Source: Paludibacteraceae bacterium (GTDB taxonomy: Bacteria > Bacteroidota > Bacteroidia > Bacteroidales > Paludibacteraceae). Taken from it: a stretch of 64,000 nucleotides of DNA. Below the pieces are notes generated by a model that searched no databases, was not told where the DNA came from, and saw nothing but the letters and a program-made list of their open reading frames with translations. Positions within the stretch are counted from its first letter, which is position 1. Each line of letters opens with the position of its first letter. Location: the NCBI GenBank assembly GCA_024401555.1, contig JAKSKV010000012.1:1-64000 (forward strand), in the 5' to 3' direction. This document shows positions 25,187 to 36,100 of the stretch, piece after piece. A program made the position numbers and the translations under genes.

Positions 25187-27202
25187 TTACTTTTTAATTA
25201 CCTTCAAACTCGTGCCGTCCACATTGATGATGTACCTGCCAGGAGCGTAGTGACTGCATTTCAAGGTGTATTGATTGCCGAAGAAGCTGCCTCTCTCCAT
25301 AATGGTGCCTGCTTCGTTGACGATGACGAATTGGTGGGAACCCTCTTCGAAATGGTTCAATTGTAGGGTGGCCTCCTCCTCCATAGGGTTAGGTGTGACC
25401 GTGATCTCCGTAAGCGATACTTCTGCCGACTCCCAATCCTCTTTCACGCATGTCCTCATCTCTTGTGGGGTGCCGATGTTTACTTTGACGTAATAATTAC
25501 CGGTTAGTCCTCCCTTCTCTTGGAAATAGGGTTTGATGGCGCCCTCTATCATCTCTCCGTTGTGATACCACTGGTAGCTCTTGAAGTGGTTGCCTCGATT
25601 ATCCAAGCTTACCACATCCTTGAAAATGGCTACTGTCAATGAGGACGGCAAGTTGACCTTAAAGGAGAACTGGTACGGAACGCTCTCTTCGCCTGTCTCG
25701 TCTCGGAATATGATTGTGCCGAGATAGATTCCTGCCGCACACGCTTCGGGTACTTCAATGGCGATTTTAGCGTCGTCTGGTGTGCTGGTCCAATCCCTGT
25801 CGGAGAATCCTGCCTCTTGCGCGTTCTCGTTGAAGGTGAGTGCGTATTCGATTGGAGAACCTGAGGCGACAGCGTAGCCGATAAAGTATTCCCCACCGGG
25901 GCAGAAACCATCTTTGGCTACTCTGAGTGGTTCCCCTTTGTTGTTTTTGGAGAGGGTGATCTTTTCGTGTAACTTATCAATGATTTCGTGTCTGGTGAGT
26001 CTACACTCTGTGCAAGTATAGACAATTTTCCCTTTGTTGGAGACGGTAGGGTAGATGACATAACTTCCCTCGTCCCATTGATGTTCCTTGGCGGGAATTT
26101 CGATGGTCATTCTGTAGGTCTCTTGTTTGCATACGGTGCAATAGGTGACCTCGTCGTATTGGCCCTTGCTGTGGCAGCCAGGTGTGATCATCCTTTCGAT
26201 GATTGTGTCTCCGCTGATGTGGGGAATGGCAGGGACGGTGATGCTCTCCGCATGGGCATCGCAGCGTGTGCAGTGTCTTGATTTGCTTCCCTCATGGGCG
26301 CAGGTTGCCGCAAAGTCGGTCGTGTATTCTGCCGCAAAGTTATGTCCAAGCGCCTCTCTCTCTTGTATGATTTGTTTGCCGCAATGCTCGTGTTGACAAG
26401 AGATGACGCTGATCTCTTTTTGTGTGCAAGAGATCTCTTGCTTGACAACCGGCTCTCCCCAGGCGTGTCCGGTGGCGGGAACTACGGTGATGTTGATGCG
26501 TTCGTCGCAGACGATGCAGTGCTGTGATTTCTTGCCTGATTTCTCACAGGTGGGCTCCAAGTCCATTGTGAACTCAGGGTTGAAACGGTGTCCGATCTCA
26601 CGAACGGATTCGTGCTTGCGACCATTACATCCTGGATTCAAGCAGGTGTATTTTTTTATTCCCTTCTCGGTACAGGAGGCGTTGGTAGTGATGACGCCCT
26701 CGTCCCAGTTGTGTCCGGTGGCGGGAATCAACTCTTTAAGGGTAGCTTTGCATCCCGTTGTGCGGCAGTGGTGCTCCAACTCTCCGGTGGAGATGCAGTT
26801 GGCGTGTTGGAGGGTGTCTCCATCGTCCCATTTATGGCCAGTGGCTGGAATTTCTGTTGTTTCGTCGTGTGCTTCGCAACGGGTGCAATGTTTTGATTTT
26901 GAACCGGCTTCTGTGCAAGAGGGGTAGGTGTCGGTGATGAATTCCAAGTAGAAGTCGTGTCCGAGCGCTGCGACGCTCTCCTCTTTGGTGGCTTCGCAGT
27001 TATCGTCAAGACAGACGTACAGAAGAATACCCGCTTCGGTGCAATTCGCTTTTTTGACTATGCGACCTTTGCTCCAATTGTGGGAGGTCTCTATATCTTC
27101 TATATTGTTGGCTGGAGTATTCGTCTCCGCATAAGTGGTAGCTGCTATTCCCGATAGCAGAGCCAGCGCGACGGCTGTTGAAGTAATTGCTGAATTTCCC
27201 AT
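25187..27202 (-). CDS. Secreted Cys-repeat protein with T9SS type-A CTD
   Basis: A 671-residue protein with a signal peptide (about 1-25). Residues about 40-408 hold nine units of about 40 residues. They alternate between two forms: W-x-x-G ... C-T-E-x-G ... Y-x-C-x3-6-C ... G-H, and C-T-E-A-G-S-K-S-x-H-C-T-R-C ... P-A-T-G-H. Such Gly-His/Cys repeats are best known from surface proteins of gut Firmicutes; paired Cys suggest metal binding or disulfides. Residues 410-590 are beta-rich, including an Ig-like W-Y-H-N-G-E-M-I-E-G segment, and the last ~75 (V-T-P-N-P-M ... GRYIINVDGTSLKVIKK) are a type-A T9SS domain. Its ribosome-binding site is unusually strong for this phylum. Confidence 0.82.
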   Translation of the reverse strand: MGNSAITSTAVALALLSGIAATTYAETNTPANNIEDIETSHNWSKGRIVKKANCTEAGILLYVCLDDNCEATKEESVAALGHDFYLEFITDTYPSCTEAGSKSKHCTRCEAHDETTEIPATGHKWDDGDTLQHANCISTGELEHHCRTTGCKATLKELIPATGHNWDEGVITTNASCTEKGIKKYTCLNPGCNGRKHESVREIGHRFNPEFTMDLEPTCEKSGKKSQHCIVCDERINITVVPATGHAWGEPVVKQEISCTQKEISVISCQHEHCGKQIIQEREALGHNFAAEYTTDFAATCAHEGSKSRHCTRCDAHAESITVPAIPHISGDTIIERMITPGCHSKGQYDEVTYCTVCKQETYRMTIEIPAKEHQWDEGSYVIYPTVSNKGKIVYTCTECRLTRHEIIDKLHEKITLSKNNKGEPLRVAKDGFCPGGEYFIGYAVASGSPIEYALTFNENAQEAGFSDRDWTSTPDDAKIAIEVPEACAAGIYLGTIIFRDETGEESVPYQFSFKVNLPSSLTVAIFKDVVSLDNRGNHFKSYQWYHNGEMIEGAIKPYFQEKGGLTGNYYVKVNIGTPQEMRTCVKEDWESAEVSLTEITVTPNPMEEEATLQLNHFEEGSHQFVIVNEAGTIMERGSFFGNQYTLKCSHYAPGRYIINVDGTSLKVIKK

Positions 27203-27209
27203 ACACTCT

Positions 27210-27217
27210 CCTCCTTT
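27210..27217 (-). promoter_or_regulatory. Strong Shine-Dalgarno of the Cys-repeat gene
   Basis: On the minus strand AAAGGAGG sits 7 nt before the ATG at 27202. Bacteroidota genes in this window otherwise show weak or no Shine-Dalgarno, so this site stands out. Confidence 0.8.
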
Positions 27218-27312
27218 GACATTAATCGTTAAAAAAATGGCCTCCTTGGGCTTTCGTCTATTGAATAACTATAATACTTTGTTTCCCTGTATTGTTTCAA
27301 ATCCCTTTATTA

Positions 27313-27320
27313 CGAATATA
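27313..27320 (-). promoter_or_regulatory. Promoter -7 box of the Cys-repeat gene
   Basis: TATATTCG on the minus strand, about 110 nt before the start codon. Confidence 0.55.
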
Positions 27321-27412
27321 GTTAATAAATTGTTGAAAACCTATTTGAAAACCTGTTGATAAATTGAGGAAAGTTAAATTCACACAATGGAATTGTCGGT
27401 GCTTTTTAGTTT

Positions 27413-27451
27413 TAAACAAAAAAAAGGCGTACATTAGAAATGTACGCCTTT
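27413..27451 (-). terminator. Terminator after the TSP3-OmpA gene
   Basis: AAAAGGCGTACAT (27421-27433) pairs with ATGTACGCCTTTT (27439-27451); on the minus strand a T run follows. A stem this symmetric may work in both directions. Confidence 0.88.
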
Positions 27452-27472
27452 TCGGTTTATCGGGAATTAAAA

Positions 27473-28933
27473 TTATTTCTCGAATCTTACCTTGAACTCA
27501 ACACGTCTGTTCTTAGCACGGCCCTTAGCAGTCTTGTTGTCTGCAACTGGTTGGCTTTGACCGAAACCTGCAGAAGTCAAGCGGCTTGACTCAACACCCT
27601 TGTTCTCCAAGTATGCCTTTACAGAAGCTGCACGGTCCTCAGAAAGTTTTTGGTTCTTGTCTGCCTTACCAACATTGTCAGTGTGACCGTTGATAGAGAG
27701 CTTGTATGAAGGGTTCTCCTTCATGATAGCTACAACGTCATCCAAAATCTTGTTAGAAACCTTCTTGATCTTAGCGGAACCAGTCTCGAACTCGATACCG
27801 TTCAAAGCTCTCTCGAATACCTTCTTAACAGACTCTTTGATCTCTGGGCAACCATTGTTAGCTTTTACGCCTGGCTCCTTAGGACATACATCCTCGAAGT
27901 CGTAAACACCGTCACCGTCAGTATCGATAGGGCAACCCTTCTCGTCAACGAATCCCTTAGCGGCAGAAGGAGTACCAGGACATTGATCCAAGTAGTCAGC
28001 TACACCGTCACCATCAGAATCCAATGGACAACCCTTCTCGTCAACCATACCTCTTGCCTCAGCTGGAGTGTCTTCACACTCATCCAAGTAGTCAGCAACA
28101 CCGTCGCCGTCAGTATCGATAGGACAACCCAAAGAGTCAACTTGAACACCTGCAGGAGTACCAGGACACTTATCCAAGTAATCAGGTACACCATCCTTGT
28201 CTGTATCAAGTGGACAACCCTTCTCGTCAACTTGAACGCCTGCAGGAGTGTCTGGACATTGATCCAATTTGTTAGGTACACCGTCGCCATCCTTATCGTT
28301 GTTAGTAGCGAAGCTAAATACGAAACCTAGGTTGTGCAACAAGTGTTGGTCGTTGAACTTACCGCACTCTCTGTTATCAACTCTATCCGCGTTGATGAAT
28401 GGGTAACCGTAAGTTGCGAAGTAACGGATAGCGAATGCCTCAGTTACGCGCAAATCGCAACCAAGACCTCCACCCAATACGAAGTTAACGGCCTTGTTGT
28501 TCTCTGCTGTTGTCTCGAACTTGATGTTATCTCTATCGTAACCCTTGATTGATCTTACACCCAAAGAGATGAATGCAAATGGGTGAAGAAGCTTCTCCTC
28601 GTCCTTCACGAACTTGAATTTTCCGTGAACGTCAGCGTAAATCATATTAGATTTGAAAACACCGTCGGTAGGAATGATGTCACCACCCTTGATACCGTAA
28701 CGACCCCACAACCCGTGAACTCCAACGTCGAATCTCTCGTTCAAATAACGCTCGAAACTAAGAGATGCAGATCCGAAGAAGTCGCTTGCTGGGTGGAAGA
28801 AATGTGAGCCCCAATCGTTGGCAGCCTCAACTTTACCACCATAAAGACCTACGCTCCATGGCTTGTCTTCTGTTTGTGCAGCTACTGACAATGATGCCAA
28901 AGCAGCGCATACGAATACGAAAAGTTTTTTCAT
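27473..28933 (-). CDS. OmpA-family protein with thrombospondin type-3 repeats
   Basis: A 486-residue outer-membrane protein. A signal peptide (1-19, A-A-Q) is followed by an N-terminal eight-stranded-type barrel (about 22-210). Next come five calcium-binding thrombospondin-3-type repeats (about 213-355) of the form D-x-D-G-D-G-V-x-D-x-x-D-x-C-P-x-T-P-x-G. The last domain (about 370-486) is an OmpA peptidoglycan-binding domain with the S-I-N-G-H-T-D-N-V-G and N-R-R-V-E-F motifs. It should tie the outer membrane to the cell wall. Codons are of the highly-expressed type (AAC, GGT, GCT), suggesting an abundant protein. It has its own promoter and terminator. Confidence 0.95.
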   Translation of the reverse strand: MKKLFVFVCAALASLSVAAQTEDKPWSVGLYGGKVEAANDWGSHFFHPASDFFGSASLSFERYLNERFDVGVHGLWGRYGIKGGDIIPTDGVFKSNMIYADVHGKFKFVKDEEKLLHPFAFISLGVRSIKGYDRDNIKFETTAENNKAVNFVLGGGLGCDLRVTEAFAIRYFATYGYPFINADRVDNRECGKFNDQHLLHNLGFVFSFATNNDKDGDGVPNKLDQCPDTPAGVQVDEKGCPLDTDKDGVPDYLDKCPGTPAGVQVDSLGCPIDTDGDGVADYLDECEDTPAEARGMVDEKGCPLDSDGDGVADYLDQCPGTPSAAKGFVDEKGCPIDTDGDGVYDFEDVCPKEPGVKANNGCPEIKESVKKVFERALNGIEFETGSAKIKKVSNKILDDVVAIMKENPSYKLSINGHTDNVGKADKNQKLSEDRAASVKAYLENKGVESSRLTSAGFGQSQPVADNKTAKGRAKNRRVEFKVRFEK

Positions 28934-28991
28934 TTTAAATGTTTTTATGTTTTGATAATTATTTGCCTACTTTTCTTTTCACAACTTTCTG

Positions 28992-28999
28992 CAAATATA
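28992..28999 (-). promoter_or_regulatory. Promoter -7 box of the TSP3-OmpA gene
   Basis: TATATTTG on the minus strand, about 58 nt before the ATG, is an exact match to the consensus. Confidence 0.75.
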
Positions 29000-29094
29000 G
29001 TCTAATTTATGTAAAAGAAACTAAAAATGGGTAGATTTTTTTGAATGAAATTGTCGGAAAAGTATTTTACGAAATCAAACAGAATGTCGGTTAA

Positions 29095-29126
29095 CAAAGA
29101 AAGGAGAGGCTTTTCGCTTCTCCTTT
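29095..29126 (-). terminator. Terminator after porP/sprF
   Basis: AAAGGAGA (29100-29107) pairs with TCTCCTTT (29119-29126); on the minus strand CTTTGTT follows. The tail is weak. Confidence 0.6.
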
Positions 29127-29136
29127 CCTCTCGACA

Positions 29137-30126
29137 TTAATTTCTGTAATATCGTGTGTATTTCTTTTTGCTTCTACCATAGTTGGCGAAACAGCCTTTG
29201 CCTTTGGTCCTGATTTTGAATTCAAGTCCTAACTCATGCGTGCCGAAACTGCCGTGTCTGAGGTTGGCGAATATGTAATCGTAGGAGTAGTAGATGCTGA
29301 AAGGCCCATAAGAGAAGCCGGCGATGAAACCCACCTCGTCTGGAATTTTGTAGGTGGCTCCCACATAAAAGAGATCGGCTGGGTGGTTGTCGTACTCATT
29401 TACGTAGTAGTAGTACAACGATAATTGGTGTTTCATCACATCTTTTGAGTTGGTCTTCCGGTCACCGTCAAAGTAGTAAAAGGCGTAAGCGGGAGCCAAC
29501 CTCCACCACTCGGAGGTCTGGAGGTTATAGTTCATGAACCCGTAGAAAGTTCGGTTCATACTGACATTGTCGGTTCCCTTCAAAAGGTGCATACCTGCTG
29601 CGCCAAACTCGAAGTTCTGGATGAGGATTTCGAAGCCAGCGTCGATGTCGGCTGCGTTTCCATGCTCAAGATCCTCCACGATCATCGCGATGTTTTGGTT
29701 GTCGTGTTTGTCGTCGTTGACAATTGCATTGGCATCGTAACTTTTGCTGATCATGCCGGCTGCCACACCCATGTTGAGGTAGGAGTCGTCACCGATTGGG
29801 ACACAAAAGGCATAGTCCACCTTGGGGTTCACGACTCTTTGATAGCCGATTTTGTCTGCCAATACGTTGACGCCGACTTGGGAGTGGGCGCCTACGAAAA
29901 AGTATTTGGCCGAGAAAAATAGATCTTTGGGCATTCCCTCCAAGTGGGTCCACTGTAATCTTCCTCCGGTTTGTATGGTGGCGTATTGCAGTTCTGGAAT
30001 GTATCCGGGGTTGAAGAAACTATATTGCAACTGTTTGTTCGTGAAGAAGGGAACCTCTTGTGCGAACATCGTTGTGGCCATGGCCATCATGGCGATGGTA
30101 TGTATGATTCTCTTTTTCATTTTCAT
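29137..30126 (-). CDS. PorP/SprF family type IX secretion system membrane protein
   Basis: A 329-residue outer-membrane barrel of the PorP/SprF family. The signal peptide (1-22, M-F-A-Q) is followed by the family opening with F-F-N-P-G-Y in the first strand, then barrel strands through the end. PorP/SprF proteins act with type-B CTD cargo: SprF is needed for surface export of the adhesin SprB in Flavobacterium. Here the gene's ATG overlaps the stop of the 3840-residue type-B protein by 4 nt (ATGA), indicating translational coupling and a dedicated partner. The C-terminal ~20 residues are basic (R-S-K-K-K-Y-T-R-Y-Y-R-N). Usual length for the family. Confidence 0.93.
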   Translation of the reverse strand: MKMKKRIIHTIAMMAMATTMFAQEVPFFTNKQLQYSFFNPGYIPELQYATIQTGGRLQWTHLEGMPKDLFFSAKYFFVGAHSQVGVNVLADKIGYQRVVNPKVDYAFCVPIGDDSYLNMGVAAGMISKSYDANAIVNDDKHDNQNIAMIVEDLEHGNAADIDAGFEILIQNFEFGAAGMHLLKGTDNVSMNRTFYGFMNYNLQTSEWWRLAPAYAFYYFDGDRKTNSKDVMKHQLSLYYYYVNEYDNHPADLFYVGATYKIPDEVGFIAGFSYGPFSIYYSYDYIFANLRHGSFGTHELGLEFKIRTKGKGCFANYGRSKKKYTRYYRN

Positions 30127-33100
30127 GGTCTAACAAGTGTAATAAATCCTGTTTTAATGATTTTCTCGCCCTTTTCGTAGTAGGTGAGGGCGTAGAAATA
30201 GGTGTCTTCCGATGCTGGCATACCCTTGTAGGTGCCGTCCCATCCGCGTCCTTGATAGATCAAAGTGCCGACTCTGTCGAAGATCTGAAGATCGTAATTC
30301 TCCATAAAGACATATTCTCCATCCGCGATCATTGTGTTTGGAACAAAGATGAATGGATCGATCTTCAAGATGGTGTTGGCGCTCTTCTTGCAACCGTATT
30401 CGTGCTCGACGACTAAGTTGACAGGAATATCCCTTCGGCTACGGATGATGGTGTCGTTGTAGGAGTGAGTCACGTAGTTGCTGCCCACCTCTTTCCAAGA
30501 ACGACCGTCACCGAAGTTCCAAGTGTAGGTGATCTTCTCGCTTCCGCTTTGAATATTAGATTCCCGCAATTCGATTTCGTTCACATCGTCGCTTAGTGCG
30601 TATTCCGAATCCTCGATTAAATCGAATAGGATGGTAGGATCGTCCAAATATACGACATCGGTTAGGATGGATTCTTCCGTAGGACATCCGTTTTCATCAA
30701 TGCCGGATACGAGAAGCTTCTTGCTCTCTTCCGCCACGAAATGGATGGTTCGCTCCTTGACGATGCTATCGCCGAAATTCCATTGGATATCGGTCAAAGC
30801 GCTCTCCACACTGAGTGTGATGATGGAGTCGCGGCAACTGTTCGGATTACCGGTGATGATGATGTTTTTCTTTGGATAGGCCTCTACCGAGAAACGAACG
30901 GTATCTTGACAGCCCAACTCCTTCTCTGTGGCGATTAGCATAAAGTCTGTGTTCCCAGTGATAGGTTCGTCGTATCGCGCGCCCTCCTTGATTGTTCCGT
31001 CGTTGAGGTTGTTCCACTCGAATGATCTGGCGTTTTCGCCGGAAACGGAGAAGTTGGCGAGGCTACCGTAGCAATAGGTGCTCGCTTGTCGATCCACTTT
31101 CAAATTATCCACTTGATGCATCTTCACGGCCAATGTGTGGTGTGCGTGGCAACCTTCATCATTGTGGACCGCAATTTCATAAGAACCAGTTTTGCCAAGG
31201 TTCTGTTGCAGATTGCTGTAACGGATATCGTCGGTGCGGTTCCAAATGGTATCGACCGTCTCGGCAACTTGATTTTTTAAGATGACATCCTGGATGGTGA
31301 CAGGGTTGCCCGCGCAGGTGTCGAAGGTGAGAACTCTTGGCGTGACTGCGTTGCGGAATTCGACAGAGACGGTAGTGTCCTTTGCGCAATATATATCGTG
31401 GAATAGACGACGTCCCTCTACGGTATATTGCTTGATTGCGGATTCTTCCGAGGTGACACTGATCTGATCGCCCTTCTCTCCGTTGCTCCATTCGTATTGT
31501 TCCGCTCCTGATACGCTTAATGTGACGGTTTGGTCGGTGCAGGCGAAACCTGTTCCCTCGATCGACAATTCAATAGGTTGGTCCACCTCAATCTTAAAGG
31601 TGGCGGTATCGCGGCAAACATTTGCGCTATCCGCATAGAATGCGAAGTAGGTGTTGCTCTTCGTCACGTGGTCTGCTGTGAAATTTTGTCCGTCCGCATT
31701 CTTGAATGAGACGGAGTATTTAGGCGTTCCTCCCAAATAACTGCCCTTCGCGAATTGGTTCAAATCGACCGCCTCGCCGAAACAGATGGCTGTATCCTTG
31801 TCGATTGATTCGATGGCAGGGTAGATGGTGATCATTGCGGTGTCGGCCTCACTGACACAACCGCTCAAATCTTGGATCTGACGGATGAGGAACATCTTTT
31901 GGGTGGCGATGTCCGTGCTGACTGTTGCCGTATTGGTATCTACCTTGGCTGGGTAAACGGAGAGATCCTCCCACAACAACCTTACGTGGGTGCTATTCAC
32001 CTTTCCGACCAATTCGTGATCGCCACTCTTTTGGCAGAAGTTTTGGTCCGCAATGGCAGGGCGAATCGGTTGTTTGTTGAAATGCAATTGGATCGCGTTC
32101 TCCGATTGGCAGGTGACGCCGTTGCTTTCGTATTGGTAACGTACGCGGTAGGTGCCCTCTTGGGTAAGCGCATCCGCTTGGTCGCTGACATCGGTGGCAT
32201 TGCCGTTATTCATCAAATCGTAAGCGATGATCGTGATGTCATCGGTGTGCTTGCCTGCCGTAGCTGCGGTGGAGGCGATGTTGGACAAACTAATACTATT
32301 CGGAACGCAAGTAGTGGTGTCCTCAAAGTGGATGTTGATTTGTGGAAGCACATTCACGACCACTTCAGCCGCCTTGTTGGTACACTGCGTCTCCTTGTTC
32401 ACTTGCGAAACAAAATAGTGGGTAGTGCCCTCCTCCGTGATAGGAGAGGTCGCCTTGTCTGTTCCGTTGAATAGTGTGTCGCCAGCCGCATCTCTCCATA
32501 CCAATGTCAATTTTTCGTTTTCCTGGGCGATGACACTTCTTGCGATGCTTTGAGGTGTGCCGGCTGTGTCTTGGCAAAGGAAGATGTTGGTGTCTGGGAG
32601 GATGGCTGGAATGGTGTTGACGGTGATGTTGAGGTAGATGCTATCCTTGCAGAATAGGGAGCCAACCTTCTTCTCTCCGATGATTTGGAATCGCTCGCTT
32701 TGTTGTACGCTGGTCGCAAATGGGAACTGCGCTCCATTGCTATGGGTGCCGTTGGCTCTTATCCATAGATAATCATCCGCGTTCAATGCCTTCAAGTCGT
32801 TGATCTCTTCTCCTTGGCAAATGACGGTGGTTCCCTCTGTGGTGATCGCAAGGGAGTCGTGGAAGAGCACTTCCACGGTGTCTTGTCTAGCGCAGCCAGA
32901 CTCCGTTTCGCTTGCCTTGACCACATAGCGTCCGGATTGGGCGATGCGTTCAGGTGTGTCGATGGCGTTGAGGCTGTTTGCTTCGGTTAGGAAGTAGTAG
33001 CTGAGCGTTTTCTCCTCGTCGCTGCCGCTGTGGGCGCCCTTTAACTTCTCCGCTAAATCGATGGTGGTGCCGTAGCAACCCTCCAACAGACCGATAGGGG

Positions 33101-36100
33101 AGAATCCGATGCTTTCGCGTATGTCGAAATTGAATTTGATAGGTTCGCTGAAACATTGACTCTTTTTGTCCACCGCACGTAGGGTGTATGGTGTCTTGCC
33201 ATAATTTTGAGTGCTGAGGAAAAGCGTGTCGCTGACGGTGGTCTCCGCGGCGGATTTCCATTCGAATGTTTGGTTGACGCTGTTGGCACCCACTCTTTTA
33301 GCGGTCAATTTTACGGTAGGAGAACCTTGGCAAACAATGGTGTCTCCAATCAATTGAGGCGTGCCTGGCTGCTCGAAGAATTGGACGGAGATCGTCTTGG
33401 CAGCGTCGCATTGGTTGTCGTCCGTGTAGTGGACGGTGTATAGGCCGCTCTCCGCGATGGCGTCGTCGTTGGTGATTTCCGTGCCATTGAGGGTGGTGTT
33501 TACATAAGTTGGGCGAGTTCCACCACTGATAGTAGCCGCTAAACTGCCAGCTAAATCGTAGGTGAACGGTTGACAAATCGTATCTGGATGATCCAATCCA
33601 ATGGTGATTTGCGGATTGACGGTGACCACTACGTTACTGCGTTGGCTGACGCAACCCGTGTTCTTATTGATGGTCTCCACTTGGTACTTAAATGTAGCCG
33701 CATTTCGCTTATCTACCTCGATAGACTCTGTTTCTGAAAGAGGCGTGTCGTTGTCGTCGTACCATTTAATCAAGTATCCTTGGATCTCATCATTGCTTCT
33801 ATTCATATTGATGAGTTCATTCTTCTTGGCGGCGGTGTCTTGACACATAGCGATCGCAGTGTCCGCCAATTGGGTTGGTGCCACATTCACCTTGATGAAT
33901 TGGCTTACTGTATCGGCACAGAGGGTTCCGCTTAATTTCTCGATCAATACGACAGTGGTGTCGTGGGTGAGGTTCCTGTAAAGGAATGCGTCTGTGGTAT
34001 TGACCACTGTTGAACTCTCCTTGAACATCCAAGCGAAGGAGACTGGTCGTTCTTCGCCCGTTGCCTTCAATTCTATGTTTTCTCCTTCACAAAGGATCGT
34101 AGTTCCTTCTATGGCGAAGGTAGGGTTCTTGTGGTAAATTAGTGTCAGTCGGTTGGTGGCGTCGCATCCTGTCACATCATCCTCCACGGTGAATAGGTAG
34201 TGGCTGGTGTCTTGACTGGTACGACTGATGTTTCTTAATTCATCTTCGCTAATAGGGTAACCATTCTCCGTGGCAGAGAACTTGATAGAGGAGTTTGGCG
34301 CCTTGTTGAACTTAAATGAGTTGTATGCCAATTCGTAGAGGTCGATGATTTCTCCCTCGCACTTCACGATGGTACCCTCTTCACCGATAGGTTCCACTTT
34401 GATGGTCTCCTTTACTACGGCTATGATGGTGTCGAATCCGCTGGTGCATCCTGAGAGAATGTTTTTGCTGAATGCCGTATATTTGGCTACTGGCGTGTGT
34501 CCAGAAATGGCGAGTGTATCGCCGTATGTGGTTGAGTTGTAATCGCCCCAGAAAATCTTGGTGTTTCTCTTGTCATTCTCTTGCTTAGCCACCAATCGCA
34601 TCTCTTGGTTAGAGGCGCAGAAGTAGATGGTGTCGATGCCCTCTTCGATGACTGGTGTGGCCGGTTTTCTGTTGATGGTCACGTAAACAGAGTCCGCTGA
34701 TTCGCAGACATTGTCCTTCACGTGGTAAACGTACAACATACTGTCTATTCCTTCTGTATAGGCGATGTTGCTGGCCTCCTCATCCGTCAAGGCGCTTTCG
34801 CTTAGATTTACGATTTTACCGAAGGTGATGTCGCAATTGCCGACATTCGAGATGTTTGTATTGGCGGTGGTGAGGTAGTCTAATACCTTGCCTCTGAAAT
34901 CGATAACCTCAGGTTGGCAAACCGCTTTGAGATCCTCCATTTGAAGGTCAAGTCCTTTGTTGACCACGAATGGCACGATGGTGTCTTTGTAACATCCCGT
35001 GATTTTGTTGTATTGTCTGATGGTGTATTTCAAGGCACGACTCTTTCCGTTCACCTCCACCTCGTCGGTGTTGATTGGATTAGGAACTGTGTTGCCCTCT
35101 TCGTCAATCCATTGGATGGAGAGGTCGTTGCGTGGATTGTCTAGAGATTCCCTGATCTCCGCCTTGATCAAATGTTCTCCTGAGAATTGGCAGAATGTGT
35201 CGCTGGCCACCCCTGCACTGGTTGGTATGGTCTGTACATCCATATAGACATTTAAGGAGTCGTAGCAAGAGAGTTGGTGTTCCTCGAACTGCTCAGTAGC
35301 CTTCAAGTAGAGATACTCCTTGATGTCGGTGTTAAAGTGGCTCGGATCATTGATCAACATATCGTTGGAAGCCCTGAACCACTCATACATATAGCCCTTG
35401 TCAGGTGTTGGCAAAGCGGTGTCTTGGTATTGGCAAACGACAATGTCCTGGATCTTGTCGATGACAGGTAATCCGTGGAAGATGACCGTCGCCGTGTCGT
35501 GGAACTCGCATCCGCTGACGTAGTCCTTGATTTCGATCGCGTAACGGGTGGTGTCATTCTCGTTGATGGCCTTGTTGGAACCCACTTTCTTGACAATAGG
35601 GGTAGGGAGGGATACGTTGCCACTCATCCTATATATGTTGAATCGAAGATCGGACTTGCTGTTCTTCTTGTTTTGTCCAACCTGCTTCTCCACCATGCCG
35701 TAAAGGTCAAGAGAGTCTCTGAAACAGAGATGCTGAGGTGCTATTTTTATGAAATCGATCGGGTAGGAGATGACGGCGTGGATGGTGTCCAAGTCGCTGA
35801 CGCAACCCGTCGCCTCATTCTTGGCGAAGGCCATATAGTTGCCCTTGTGCTCGCTGATTGTGAGGGAGTCGCTCGCTTGGGTGGATTTGTAATCGCCCCA
35901 GTAGATGGCGGTTGGATATTTCTCTTCGTTCTTATCCTCAGCGCCGATGCGGATAGGTGCATCGTCTTGGCAGAAGTAGATGGTGTCTAAGCCCGATTCG
36001 ATGACAGGGACAAGCGGTTTCTTGTTGATCGTGATGAATACGGAGTCGCTCGCCGAGCAGACGTTGTCCACATCTGTGAGCGTGTAAGTGTATAATACAC

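Noticed and set aside
28000-28290. Regular repeats that might be a CRISPR array
   Set aside because: They are the coding repeats of the thrombospondin-3 units, in frame and without constant spacers.
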